From contig JADKKV010000005.1 of the NCBI GenBank assembly GCA_016720345.1, forward strand, positions 806,001-870,000: 64,000 nucleotides of DNA, read 5' to 3'. Below the pieces are notes generated by a model, which saw nothing but the letters and a program-made list of their open reading frames with translations, searched no databases and was not told where the DNA came from. Positions 29,378 to 38,644 of the stretch are shown in pieces (position 1 is the stretch's first letter; every line of letters begins with the position of its first letter). The DNA is from Thermomonas sp. Lineage in GTDB: Bacteria; Pseudomonadota; Gammaproteobacteria; Xanthomonadales; Xanthomonadaceae. The position numbers were made by a program, and so were the translations under genes.

Positions 29378-29893
29378 TCACTTGGCCTGCGCGACCATCC
29401 ATTCGACCGTGGCCTTGACCTGTTCGTCGGTCAGCGCCGGGTTGCCGCCCTTGGCCGGCATCACCCCGGCATCGCCGGTGTAGCCCTGGATCGCGTTGGT
29501 CACCAGCGTATCCACGCCCTTGGCCACCCGCGCGCCGATCCCGGCGGCATCCAGCATCGGCGCGCCACCGGCGCCGGAGGTGTGGCAGCCGGTGCACAGG
29601 TTGTTGTAGATCACGCTGCCGTCGGTGGTGCCGCCGTAGGCCACTTCCGCCGCCGCCGCCGCGGTTGCGGCCTCGAGCGCCGCCGCCTGCTGCGCGGCAC
29701 CGGTGGCGCCGGCGTAGACCGCGCCGGCCGGGGCGATCCGCTCGAGCACGCGCTGCTGGGCGGCGGGATCGGGTTCGCGCTGCACGGTGGCATTGAGGTG
29801 GCGCGCGAACAGGATCAGGCCGACGGTCACCGCCATCAGGAACGCGATCACCATCGAGAAGCGCTTGAGGAATTCCAGGTCGTAGTTGCGCAC
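29378..29893 (-). CDS. Membrane-anchored c-type cytochrome (c5-like)
   Basis: A 171-residue cytochrome anchored by an N-terminal helix (FSMVIAFLMAVTVGLILFA, residues 12-30). An Ala-rich linker (residues 55-85) leads to one haem c domain: CTGCH at residues 100-104 binds haem, and Met145 in AGVMPAKGG is the likely axial ligand. GGAPMLDAAGIGARVAKG and LTDEQVKATVEWM match the cytochrome c5 group. Likely role is electron transfer in the periplasm to a terminal oxidase or other acceptor. Confidence 0.92.
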   Translation of the reverse strand: MRNYDLEFLKRFSMVIAFLMAVTVGLILFARHLNATVQREPDPAAQQRVLERIAPAGAVYAGATGAAQQAAALEAATAAAAAEVAYGGTTDGSVIYNNLCTGCHTSGAGGAPMLDAAGIGARVAKGVDTLVTNAIQGYTGDAGVMPAKGGNPALTDEQVKATVEWMVAQAK

Positions 29894-30326
29894 GATCCAC
29901 CCTGAGGAGTTGTCCGGCCGCGGCCGTCAAACCGCGGATTATCCCAGAACCGGCGCAACCGCGCGAGATCGCGGCCCGCCCGCCTGCCCCGGAGCGGGCG
30001 TGGCAACGCATCGGCGGCGTGGAGGACACGAGCGGAGCCGGATGTCCGCGGACCCTGATGCGGGCCAGAAAGCCGTGTCGCATCGCAACATGAATGCGTG
30101 TCGCCGCGTTCTCCTGGACGGCCGGTTACCACCTCCACCCGTCCTGCGCCCGGCCGCAGCCGGCAGTCAAGGTTGACAATGACAGGGTGTGACGGCGATA
30201 ACAGTCGGGTTGTGCCCGGGGGCGGGGATGCCCGTGGCACGCATCCAACGGACGCGACACCCACCGGCGCAAGCGCCCGGGGTGGGGGGTGGCGTTCCTC
30301 ACTTTGAAATGGGATCAGGGGGTCAT
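29894..30326. other. Divergent intergenic region between the cytochrome and autotransporter genes
   Basis: 433 bp without a supportable gene. The only clear signal is the TTGACA/GATAAC promoter at 30,173-30,202. About 118 nt of predicted 5' leader follows it, G-rich and with a short GGCGC/GCGCC hairpin near 30,267. No known riboswitch class was recognised in the leader. Confidence 0.6.
30173..30202 (+). promoter_or_regulatory. Probable promoter of the large autotransporter
   Basis: Perfect TTGACA (30173-30178) and GATAAC (30197-30202) with an 18-bp spacer. The predicted start at about 30,209 gives a leader of roughly 118 nt before the ATG at 30,327. Confidence 0.6.
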
Positions 30327-33300
30327 ATGAGCGGCATGAAGCATTCGGACGGGTCTGCCAGCACGCGGCGTGCACGCAGGATCAAGCTCGCGCCCATGAC
30401 CCGCGCGGTGCGCATGGCGCTGGCTGCATCGGTCGCGGCGCTGGCGCTGGGCGCCGCCACCCCGGCCTTCGCAGCCGGCCCGAAGGTGCCGCTGGAACTG
30501 CAGCTTTCGCAGGGTGCGATCCCCAGCGAGCGCCTGCCAGTCATCGACCTGACCACGGTGCCGATGTTCAGCACCGCGGAAGTCCCGGTCGAGCTGCATC
30601 CGACCGCGATCAGCCAGTACTCCCCGGGCGACGTCAGCATCTACAACGACGCCCCGATCAGCGAGAGCGACGTCTTCTACGACATGGCCGCGATCAGCGG
30701 CTACAGCGACTACGGCGCGGTGGAGATCACCAACACCGCCAATGGCGAGCTGTACGCCGGCTCCGTGTTCGGCGACGCGATCGGGATCTACGGGTACTCG
30801 CTGACGGGCGACGTGTCGATCGACAACGCGGGCGACATCACCGCGTATTCGTACGCGGGCCTGGCGGACGGCATCTTCGCCTCGGGCGCGAACGTCGAGG
30901 TGGCCAATTCGGGGGCGATCGAGAGCTACGGCTACACCTGGTCGGCGGGCATCGAGGCGCAGGGCGCCGATTCGGTGGTGGTGGACAACAGCGGCGACAT
31001 CACCGCGTACACGGGTCCGTTCGTGCAGGTGGTCGACGGCTACGGCTACACCATCGGCTACAGCGCCGGCGGCACCGCCTACGGCATCTACGCGACCGGC
31101 GGCGAAGCCGGCGCCAGCGTCACCAACAGCGGCAACATCGAGGTGCAGGGCGGCTACGTCACCGGCATCGAAGTGCAGTCGAGCGGCGACCTGGTGGTGG
31201 ACAACAGCGGCGGCATCGTCGCCGGCTCGGGCCTGAACTCCTACTACAACGGCAGCAACTACTACACCTACTACTTCGGCACCCAGGTCGCGACCGGCAT
31301 CAACGCGACCAGCAATGGCGAAGGCGCGGCGGTCTCCGTCAGCAACAGCGGCGACATCAGCGCGGACGGCATCTTCGGCGCGACCGGCATCGCGGCCACC
31401 GCCAGCGGCTACGGCGGTTCGGCCAGCGTGACCAACAGCGGCGCCATCTACGCCTCGCAGAACCAGAAGTACGGCTACGGCGCGTACGGCATCGTGGTGT
31501 CGTCGGACGGTGACGGCTCGATCGACAACAGCGGCAGCATCGAGGTGTACTCGGGCGGCGTGGCCAACGGCGCCACCGTGCTGTCGTTCGCCGGCGACGC
31601 CAGCGTCACCAACTCGGGCGACATCTCGGTCTACAGCGCGGCGGCGTTGTACTACGCCGCGACCGGCATCACCGCGTTCGCGGCCAATGGCAGCGCGCAC
31701 GTCGACAACAGCGGCTCGGTCGACGCCAGCGCGAAGTACTGGGCGACCGGCGTGAACGCGCAGGCTTACGGCGACGTCACCGTCGACAACAGCGGCTCGT
31801 TGTACGCGGACGGGCAGAAGTACGCGTTCGGCGTGTACGCGGCGTCGAACGCGGGCGACGTCGTGGTGCACAACGAAGACGGCGGCGAGATCGGCTTCTA
31901 CTCGTACCTGGGCCGTGGCTGGGGCGTGTTCGCCTACGCCGGCCAGGGCGACGTGCACGTGGACAACGGCGGGACGATCGCGGGTTATGCGTATGGTCAG
32001 TCGGCGGGCGTGTTCGGGCTCGCCGGCGCGGGCAACGTATCGGTCGACAACAGCGGCACGATCGACGTGGTCAGCGGCGGCGGCACCGCGGTGGGCGTGT
32101 TCGCGCGCGCCGACTACGGCACCGCCAGCGTCAGCAACAGCGGTGACATCACGGCCTCGGTAGGTAGTTATTACTACAGTGGTTTCGCGGCATACGGCGT
32201 GCTCGCGCGCGGCGCATATGCCGAGGTTTCCAACAGCGGCAACATCGTCGCCGAGGGTTACTACTACGCCACCGGCATCGCGGCCACGTCCTACTACGGG
32301 ACCCTTGTGCACAACACGGGCGGCAGCATCAGTGCCTACGCGCTCGGTGGCGCCACCGGCATCGACGCGCTGTCGCTGTTCGGCGACGTGGTCGTCGACA
32401 ACGCCAGCGACATCGAGGCGGTCGGGCTGGTGTTCGGTGCGCAGGGCCTCCGCGCCTACAGCGTTTACGGCGATGTCGAAATCCACAACACGGGCGATAT
32501 CTACGCCGGCTCCCTGTACGGCGACGCGATCGGGATCTACGGGTACTCGCTGACGGGCGACGTGTCGATCGACAACGCGGGCGACATCACCGCGTATTCG
32601 TACGCGGGCCTGGCGGACGGCATCTTCGCCTCGGGCGCGAACGTCGAGGTGGCCAATTCGGGGGCGATCGAGAGCTACGGCTACACCTGGTCGGCGGGCA
32701 TCGAGGCGCAGGGCGCCGATTCGGTGGTGGTGGACAACAGCGGCGACATCACCGCGTACACGGGTCCGTTCGTGCAGGTGGTCGACGGCTACGGCTACAC
32801 CATCGGCTACAGCGCCGGCGGCACCGCCTACGGCATCTACGCGACCGGCGGCGAAGCCGGCGCCAGCGTCACCAACAGCGGCAACATCGAGGTGCAGGGC
32901 GGCTACGTCACCGGCATCGAAGTGCAGTCGAGCGGCGACCTGGTGGTGGACAACAGCGGCGGCATCGTCGCCGGCTCGGGCCTGAACTCCTACTACAACG
33001 GCAGCAACTACTACACCTACTACTTCGGCACCCAGGTCGCGACCGGCATCAACGCGACCAGCAATGGCGAAGGCGCGGCGGTCTCCGTCAGCAACAGCGG
33101 CGACATCAGCGCGGACGGCATCTTCGGCGCGACCGGCATCGCGGCCACCGCCAGCGGCTACGGCGGTTCGGCCAGCGTGACCAACAGCGGCGCCATCTAC
33201 GCCTCGCAGAACCAGAAGTACGGCTACGGCGCGTACGGCATCGTGGTGTCGTCGGACGGCGACGGCTCGATCGACAACAGCGGCAGCATCGAGGTGTACT

Positions 33301-36300
33301 CGGGCGGCGTGGCCAACGGCGCCACCGTGCTGTCGTTCGCCGGCGACGCCAGCGTCACCAACTCGGGCGACATCTCGGCCTACAGCGCGGCAGCGGGGTA
33401 CTACGGCGCGACCGGCATCACCGCGTTCGCGGCCAACGGCAGCGCGTATGTCGGCAACAGCGGCTCGGTGTCGGTGACGTCGGCGGCGATCCTGGGCGCG
33501 GCGACGCGTGCGGTCGATGCGCAGGGCCAGCAGGGCGTGGTGGTGGTCAACAGCGGCTCGCTGTACGCCAACGGCAAGTACGCCTATGGCGTGTATGCGC
33601 TGTCCACCGCAGGCGACGTGGCGGTGCACAACGAAGACGGCGGCGAGATCGGGTTCTACTCGTACTCGGGCACCGGCTTCGGCGTGCTGGGGATCAGCTA
33701 CCTGGGCGACGTCGACGTCGACAATGCCGGCAGCATCGAAGGCTATGCCTACGGGCAGTCGGTGGGCGTGTTCGGCTTCTCCGGTGATGGCGACGTCAGC
33801 GTCCACAACAGCGGCTCGATCAGCGCGGTCACCGGTGGCAACGCGGCGGTGGGCGTGTTCGCCCGCGCCGACTACGGCACCGCGAGCGTCAGCAACAGCG
33901 GCGACATCTACGCGGGCGTGAACGGCGTGAACGGCTACATCGGCGACGTCGCGTACGGCGTCCTGGCCCGCGGCGAATACGCGGACGTCGGCAACAGCGG
34001 CAGCATCGAGGCGGTCGGCTTCTACTACGCCACCGGCATCGCCGCCCGTTCGTATTACGGCACCACCATCGCCACCTCGGCGAGCAGCCAGATCGAAGCC
34101 ACCGCACTGCTAGTGGCCACCGGCATCGAAGGCCGCGTGGAATTCGGCAACGTGGTCGTGGCCAATGCCGGCGACATCATGGTGGAAGGCGTGTATGGCG
34201 GCGGCGTCGGCATCCAGGCCTACGCGTACTTCGGCAGCGTGTCCGTCGCCAACGCGGGCGACATCCTCGCCGGCTCGACTTACGGCACCGCGATCGGCGT
34301 GACCGGAGCCGTGGTATTCGGCAACACCGTGGTCTCCAACAGCGGCACGATCGAGGCGGCCGGGTACTACGGCGCCTACGGCATCGCGGCGCAGTCGTAC
34401 TTCGGCGACGTCACCGTCAGCAACAGCAGCAGCGGCCACGTCCATGCGGCGGCCCCGGGCTATGCCTACGGCGTGTTCGCCAGTGCCTACGGCGACGTGA
34501 CCATCAACAATGCGGGCGACGTCTCGGCCAGCGCCGATGACGGTGGCAGCGCGGCGGCGGTGCTGATGGAATCGCTGTACGGGCACAGCACGCTCAACAA
34601 TGCCGCGACCGGCTCGATCAGCGTCGAAGGCACCGACGGTTATGCCTTCGCCGTGGTCGGCAGCGACGCGGTCGACACCATCAACAACAGCGGCCACATC
34701 TACGGCGCGATCTCCCTGCTGGGCGGCAATGACGCCTTCAACAACCGGGCGGGCGGCCTGTGGGACGTCGACGGGACCGTCTCCACGGATTTCGGCGACG
34801 GCAACGACACGCTTGGCAACGCAGGGTCGGTGCGGATCGACGATGGTGGGGCAATCAGCTTCGGCGCTGGAGATGACAGCATCAACAACCTCGCCGGTGG
34901 CGTGATCCGCCTCGCCGGCGGCTCGATCTACATGGGTGCGGGCAATGACGGCATCCTCAACCTCGGGACCATCGCGGTCGCGGGCGATGACAACCTGATC
35001 GACCTTGGCGGTGGTGCCCAGGATGTGCTGACCAACGTCAACACCATCAATTTCCTGGACGGCCATACCGATGACGCGCTGGCGATCCACGGCAACCTGG
35101 GCGGCACCGGCTCGCTCGGGCTGGACGTCGACCTCGCCGACGAGAGCAGCGACCAGCTGTACGTGGAAGGCAGCATGGTGAGCAACGCGGCGCAGCGCGT
35201 GAACATCGCGTTCGCCGGGATGCCGCTGGTCGCCAGCACCTCGATCGACTTCGCCCACGTCAGCGGCACCTCCACCGCCGGCTCGTTCGTGCCGGGCCAG
35301 ATCCTGGGCTACAACTACGCGCGCAACTTCCTCGACCTCGCCTTCACCATCGGCAGCCGCATCAATACCGCCAACACCGCCGACGACGTGTTCTCGATCG
35401 AGCTCGACGTGGTGGGCCTGAACGACACCGGCACGCTGGCGGCGAACGTGGCAAGTGGCGCCGCGGGCATGCTCAATGCGCAGGTCGGCACCTTCAAGCA
35501 GCGCATGGGCGTGAACCCCTACGGCGATGACGGCAAGGTGATGAGCGCGTTCTTCCGCACCTACACCAGCGAAGGCGACGTCGATCCGGCGCACATGGCG
35601 GCCAACTTCGGCCAGGGCGGCAATTTCGCGTTCGACCAGACCACGTGGGGCCGGGAAGTCGGCGTCAACGCCAACCTGCACGGCAACTTCCACGCCGGCG
35701 TGACCCTGGGCAGCGCCGACGGCCGCCAGCGCCTGACCGGCAATGGCGTCGGCGAGAACCGCATGGATGGCATGACCTGGGGCTGGTACGCGACCTGGTT
35801 CGCGCCGCAGGGCTTCTACGTCGACCTGTCCGGCCGCTGGATGGCGGTGGACGTGCGCTCCACCTCGGCCGCGGGCCAGCTGGAATCCCGCGCGCACACC
35901 GGTGCGTGGAACCTCGAAGCCGGCTACCAGTGGACCCTCGCTGGCCTGTCGGTGGTGCCGCAGTTGCAGTACACCCGCACCGAAGTCGAGGACGTGCGCA
36001 CGATCTATGGCGACCGTGCCAATTTCGAAGGCCATGGCGGCACCTCGTCGCGCGGCCGCCTTGGCGTCGAGATCAGCAAGACCTTCGAATCCGGCGACAT
36101 GCGCTGGACGCCGTACGGTTCGCTCAACGCGATCCGCGAGTTCGATGGCGAAATGTCCTACACCGTCGCCGACAACTTCTTCGGCAGCACCGATACCGAA
36201 GGCACCAGCGTGATGGCGGAACTGGGCCTGGGCGTGCAGAAGGGTGGTTGGGGCTTCACCATCGGCGCCAACTGGGCCGATGGCGGCGCCTTCCAGAGCA

Positions 36301-36338
36301 CCGTGAGTGGCCAGGCGCTGGTGCGCTTCGCCTGGTGA
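30327..36338 (+). CDS. Giant autotransporter adhesin (type Va secretion)
   Basis: A 2,003-residue classical autotransporter. An extended N-region leads to a signal peptide (MALAASVAALALGAATPAFA, cleaved near residue 50). The passenger (about residues 50-1,715) is a repetitive Asn/Ser/Gly/Tyr-rich beta-helix built from units like VDNSGDITAY and ATGIAA. The C-terminal 280 residues form the beta-barrel (FRTYTSEGDVDPAHMAANFG, TWGWYATWFAPQGFYVDLSG) ending in the terminal aromatic ALVRFAW for BAM recognition. Residues 148-434 and 731-1,017 are near-identical because of an 860-bp DNA duplication. No protease motif is evident, so adhesion or biofilm is the likely role. The GGGGG before 30,327 is close; an ATG at 30,336 is possible. 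Confidence 0.93.
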   Translation: MSGMKHSDGSASTRRARRIKLAPMTRAVRMALAASVAALALGAATPAFAAGPKVPLELQLSQGAIPSERLPVIDLTTVPMFSTAEVPVELHPTAISQYSPGDVSIYNDAPISESDVFYDMAAISGYSDYGAVEITNTANGELYAGSVFGDAIGIYGYSLTGDVSIDNAGDITAYSYAGLADGIFASGANVEVANSGAIESYGYTWSAGIEAQGADSVVVDNSGDITAYTGPFVQVVDGYGYTIGYSAGGTAYGIYATGGEAGASVTNSGNIEVQGGYVTGIEVQSSGDLVVDNSGGIVAGSGLNSYYNGSNYYTYYFGTQVATGINATSNGEGAAVSVSNSGDISADGIFGATGIAATASGYGGSASVTNSGAIYASQNQKYGYGAYGIVVSSDGDGSIDNSGSIEVYSGGVANGATVLSFAGDASVTNSGDISVYSAAALYYAATGITAFAANGSAHVDNSGSVDASAKYWATGVNAQAYGDVTVDNSGSLYADGQKYAFGVYAASNAGDVVVHNEDGGEIGFYSYLGRGWGVFAYAGQGDVHVDNGGTIAGYAYGQSAGVFGLAGAGNVSVDNSGTIDVVSGGGTAVGVFARADYGTASVSNSGDITASVGSYYYSGFAAYGVLARGAYAEVSNSGNIVAEGYYYATGIAATSYYGTLVHNTGGSISAYALGGATGIDALSLFGDVVVDNASDIEAVGLVFGAQGLRAYSVYGDVEIHNTGDIYAGSLYGDAIGIYGYSLTGDVSIDNAGDITAYSYAGLADGIFASGANVEVANSGAIESYGYTWSAGIEAQGADSVVVDNSGDITAYTGPFVQVVDGYGYTIGYSAGGTAYGIYATGGEAGASVTNSGNIEVQGGYVTGIEVQSSGDLVVDNSGGIVAGSGLNSYYNGSNYYTYYFGTQVATGINATSNGEGAAVSVSNSGDISADGIFGATGIAATASGYGGSASVTNSGAIYASQNQKYGYGAYGIVVSSDGDGSIDNSGSIEVYSGGVANGATVLSFAGDASVTNSGDISAYSAAAGYYGATGITAFAANGSAYVGNSGSVSVTSAAILGAATRAVDAQGQQGVVVVNSGSLYANGKYAYGVYALSTAGDVAVHNEDGGEIGFYSYSGTGFGVLGISYLGDVDVDNAGSIEGYAYGQSVGVFGFSGDGDVSVHNSGSISAVTGGNAAVGVFARADYGTASVSNSGDIYAGVNGVNGYIGDVAYGVLARGEYADVGNSGSIEAVGFYYATGIAARSYYGTTIATSASSQIEATALLVATGIEGRVEFGNVVVANAGDIMVEGVYGGGVGIQAYAYFGSVSVANAGDILAGSTYGTAIGVTGAVVFGNTVVSNSGTIEAAGYYGAYGIAAQSYFGDVTVSNSSSGHVHAAAPGYAYGVFASAYGDVTINNAGDVSASADDGGSAAAVLMESLYGHSTLNNAATGSISVEGTDGYAFAVVGSDAVDTINNSGHIYGAISLLGGNDAFNNRAGGLWDVDGTVSTDFGDGNDTLGNAGSVRIDDGGAISFGAGDDSINNLAGGVIRLAGGSIYMGAGNDGILNLGTIAVAGDDNLIDLGGGAQDVLTNVNTINFLDGHTDDALAIHGNLGGTGSLGLDVDLADESSDQLYVEGSMVSNAAQRVNIAFAGMPLVASTSIDFAHVSGTSTAGSFVPGQILGYNYARNFLDLAFTIGSRINTANTADDVFSIELDVVGLNDTGTLAANVASGAAGMLNAQVGTFKQRMGVNPYGDDGKVMSAFFRTYTSEGDVDPAHMAANFGQGGNFAFDQTTWGREVGVNANLHGNFHAGVTLGSADGRQRLTGNGVGENRMDGMTWGWYATWFAPQGFYVDLSGRWMAVDVRSTSAAGQLESRAHTGAWNLEAGYQWTLAGLSVVPQLQYTRTEVEDVRTIYGDRANFEGHGGTSSRGRLGVEISKTFESGDMRWTPYGSLNAIREFDGEMSYTVADNFFGSTDTEGTSVMAELGLGVQKGGWGFTIGANWADGGAFQSTVSGQALVRFAW
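30770..31629 (+). repeat. Internal duplication of the autotransporter, copy 1
   Basis: 860 bp repeated with an offset of 1,749 bp (583 codons). I found one difference, a synonymous T/C at 31,509 versus 33,258. Outside these limits the passenger repeats diverge quickly. Confidence 0.9.
32519..33378 (+). repeat. Internal duplication of the autotransporter, copy 2
   Basis: Second copy of the 860-bp block. The borders are sharp: the preceding codons differ (SLYG here, SVFG in copy 1) and the next codon after the block reads GCC here and GTC in copy 1. Such a sharp, near-perfect duplication points to recent duplication or gene conversion. Confidence 0.9.
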
Positions 36339-36347
36339 TGCAACACA

Positions 36348-36373
36348 CGGACCCGGCGCCGTCGCCGGGTCCG
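36348..36373 (+). terminator. Strong hairpin after the autotransporter
   Basis: A perfect 11-bp stem (36348-36358 with 36363-36373, CGGACCCGGCG/CGCCGGGTCCG) closes a CCGT loop 9 bp after the stop codon. There is no T run behind it, so it may act as an mRNA-stabilising hairpin or a weak terminator. Confidence 0.55.
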
Positions 36374-36403
36374 TCGTCCAATGAGTCTGGAGTACCCGGT
36401 TAA

Positions 36404-37609
36404 GTGTCGACAGAGAAAACCCCGGACGCAGGTCCGACCCAGCCTGGCAATGCGACGCCGGAGCTGGAGACCGGACTTGATACGGTCGGTATCGAACCTC
36501 CCGCCGCCGCACCCGCCGCGGCGAATGCCGGCAAGCCGCCGCGCGACCTCACCAAGCTCAAGGTCGAGAAGGGTTGCTCTCGCGGGCTGGCTGGCTGGCT
36601 CGGGCAGCACCGGCTGTCGCTGGCGATCACCTCCTACCAGTCCGGCCGCATCTACCTTGTCGGCAGCGACAAGCAGGGCCGCGTCTCGTTCTTCGAACGC
36701 ATCTTCGAGCGCGCGATGGGCGTGGTCGGCAATGCCCAGCGCATCTACCTGGGCGGCCTGTACCAGCTGTGGCGGTTCGAGAACGTGTTGCGCCCGAACG
36801 AGGCCATCCACGGCCAGTTCGACAAGTGCTACGTGCCGCGCAACGCGCAGACCATCGGCGACCTGGACATCCATGAACTTGGCATCCAGGCCAACGGCAA
36901 GGTCATCTTCGTCAACACCAAGTACTCGTGCCTGGCCGAACTGAGCCAGACCCACAGCTTCAAGGCGGTGTGGAAGCCGAAGTTCATCAGCAAGCTCGCC
37001 CCCGAGGACCGCTGCCACCTCAACGGGCTGGCGATGGTCGAGGGCAGGGCCAAGTACGTCACCGCGGTGTGCCGCAGCGACAGCGTGGACGGCTGGCGCG
37101 ACCGCCGCCAGGACGGCGGGGTGGTGATCGACGTCGAGACCGACGAAATCGTCTGCGAAGGGCTGTCGATGCCGCATTCGCCGCGCTGGCACAACGGCAG
37201 GCTGTGGCTGCTGAATGCCGGCACCGGCCACCTCGGCTGGGTCGATTTCGAGAAGAAGGCCTTCGTCCCGCACACTTTCGTGCCGGGCTTCGCGCGTGGC
37301 CTGTCGATCATCGGCAACGTCGCCGCGGTCGGCCTGTCGAAGCCGCGCAACCAGCGCTTCGAGGGCCTGCAGCTGGACGAGGAACTGAAGAAGCGCGATG
37401 CCGAGCCGTGGTGCGGCGTGCAGATCGTCTCGCTGGCCAATGGCGACGTGATGAACTGGATCCGCTTCGAGGGCGACATCACCGAGATCTTCGACATCAG
37501 CTTCCTGCCGAACGTCAAGAACCCGATGATGATCGGCCTGCGCACCCCCGAGATCCGCGACCTGATCACCTTCGAATCCGAACTTGCGGTGGAGGCGCCT
37601 GCCGCATGA
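36404..37609 (+). CDS. TIGR03032 family protein
   Basis: A 401-residue protein of the TIGR03032 (DUF4915-like) family, whose function is unknown. After a Pro/Ala-rich N-terminus, the conserved core runs from about residue 60: LAITSYQSGRIYLVG, GNAQRIYLGGLYQLWRFEN, YVPRNAQTIGDLDIHELG, VNTKYSCLAELSQTHSFKAV, DRCHLNGLAMVEGRAKYVTA, MPHSPRWHNGRLWLLNAGTG and DVMNWIRFEGDITEIFDI. The repeated strand-turn pattern suggests a beta-propeller. The start is a GTG directly after an in-frame TAA, with GGAG about 12 bp upstream. It overlaps the EF-hand gene by four bases. Confidence 0.85.
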   Translation: MSTEKTPDAGPTQPGNATPELETGLDTVGIEPPAAAPAAANAGKPPRDLTKLKVEKGCSRGLAGWLGQHRLSLAITSYQSGRIYLVGSDKQGRVSFFERIFERAMGVVGNAQRIYLGGLYQLWRFENVLRPNEAIHGQFDKCYVPRNAQTIGDLDIHELGIQANGKVIFVNTKYSCLAELSQTHSFKAVWKPKFISKLAPEDRCHLNGLAMVEGRAKYVTAVCRSDSVDGWRDRRQDGGVVIDVETDEIVCEGLSMPHSPRWHNGRLWLLNAGTGHLGWVDFEKKAFVPHTFVPGFARGLSIIGNVAAVGLSKPRNQRFEGLQLDEELKKRDAEPWCGVQIVSLANGDVMNWIRFEGDITEIFDISFLPNVKNPMMIGLRTPEIRDLITFESELAVEAPAA

Positions 37610-38037
37610 ACCGCGCAACCTTCCTGCTTGCCGCGATGATCGCGCTGTGCGGGCCGCAGGCATGGGCGCAGGCGGCGAAGCCCGCGCCGCAGCCCGCGGC
37701 CGCGGATCCGGCGGCGGAGGCGTTCAAGGCCTGGGACAAGGACAAGAACGGCAACCTGTCGCTGGTGGAGTTCCGCGCCGGCTGGCAGCAGGTGCAACGG
37801 GTCGCCGAAACGCAGGCGCGCCTGCGCCAGCAGTTCGCGGCCGTGGACACCAACCGCAACGGCGCGATCGATCCCGGCGAATACGGCAGCCTGGTGCTGG
37901 TCAAGCAGGCCGGCAAGAACGCGCCGCAGATGTCCACCTTCGACGGCAACCGCGACGGCAAGCTGGGGTTCGGCGAGTACGTCAAGCTGGTGCAGGCGCT
38001 GGCCCCGAAAGAACCTGCGAAGGCCGCGGCGAAATGA
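37606..38037 (+). CDS. Secreted EF-hand calcium-binding protein
   Basis: A 143-residue exported protein: signal peptide (MNRATFLLAAMIALCGPQAWA) then three EF-hand loops. Loop 1 is D44-x-D-x-N-G-x-L-x-x-x-E55 (DKDKNGNLSLVE), loop 2 is D81-E92 (DTNRNGAIDPGE) and loop 3 is D113-E124 (DGNRDGKLGFGE). All three have the calcium-ligating positions filled. The gene overlaps the genes on both sides by four bases, so a tightly coupled three-gene operon is likely. Its role may be calcium sensing or buffering in the periplasm. Confidence 0.88.
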   Translation: MNRATFLLAAMIALCGPQAWAQAAKPAPQPAAADPAAEAFKAWDKDKNGNLSLVEFRAGWQQVQRVAETQARLRQQFAAVDTNRNGAIDPGEYGSLVLVKQAGKNAPQMSTFDGNRDGKLGFGEYVKLVQALAPKEPAKAAAK

Positions 38038-38624
38038 AGGTCGACATCGTCCCCTGCTGGAAGCAGGTCAGGCCGGAGCTGGCGCAGGAGCTGATGGCCT
38101 TCTGGCGCGACAACAAGGCGATCGGCGACGACGCCGCCGCGGCCGCACGCGCGATGCAGGCGGTTTGCGTGGCCCGCGACGAATCCGGTGCGCTGTGTGG
38201 CGTCGGAACCGCGGTGGTCAAGGTGCTGCCGCGGCTGCGCCAGCCGATGTACTACTACCGCCAGTACTTCGCCAAGGGCCTGCGCGGCCAGCACCAGGAA
38301 CTGCCGTTCTACCTGCGTGCGAAGCAGGTCCTGCAGGACTACAACGCCTCCCTGGACCGACCCGAAAGCCTGGGCATCCTGCTCGAGGTCGAGAACAGCA
38401 AGATCGCCGCTGCCTACAAGCACGCCTACGAGCCGGCGTTCGACGCCACCTTCATCGGCTATTCGCCGCGCGGCCTGCAGCTGCGCGTGTCCTACTTCGA
38501 CGGCGCCGAACTGCTGGCACCGGCGCCGGCGCCGGTGCGCGGCACGGCAATGGCCGCGCGCGCTACCATCCCCGATCCAACCCGCATCCAACCCGCTTCC
38601 CGGCGCGGCAACGCCCGGTCCTGA
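38034..38624 (+). CDS. Conserved protein of unknown function
   Basis: A 196-residue cytoplasmic protein. The layout (MKVDIVPCWKQVRPELAQEL at the start, a central strand-rich part AVCVARDESGALCGVGTAVV and LGILLEVENSKIAAAYKHAY) is compatible with an acetyltransferase-like (GNAT) fold, but no acetyl-CoA P-loop motif is visible, so this is only a possibility. The C-terminal 40 residues (from APAPAPVRG on) are low complexity. Third gene of the TIGR03032/EF-hand operon, ATGA-overlapped with the EF-hand gene and 20 bp before the protease gene. Confidence 0.75.
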   Translation: MKVDIVPCWKQVRPELAQELMAFWRDNKAIGDDAAAAARAMQAVCVARDESGALCGVGTAVVKVLPRLRQPMYYYRQYFAKGLRGQHQELPFYLRAKQVLQDYNASLDRPESLGILLEVENSKIAAAYKHAYEPAFDATFIGYSPRGLQLRVSYFDGAELLAPAPAPVRGTAMAARATIPDPTRIQPASRRGNARS

Positions 38625-38644
38625 CCACCACGGAGAACACCGCC

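Noticed and set aside
30203-30326. Riboswitch in the 118-nt leader of the autotransporter
   Set aside because: Only short GC hairpins were found; none of the conserved cores of known riboswitch classes could be recognised by eye.
30315-33806. A 1,163-codon open frame antisense to the autotransporter
   Set aside because: Its repeats mirror the repeat structure of the coding strand (including the 860-bp duplication), with no ribosome-binding site and no family. It is a by-product of repetitive GC-rich codons.
30640-34700. Repeats in the autotransporter considered as a CRISPR array or other non-coding repeat
   Set aside because: The repeats keep the reading frame, vary in length and encode a beta-helix pattern. 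There are no constant-length spacers and no cas genes.
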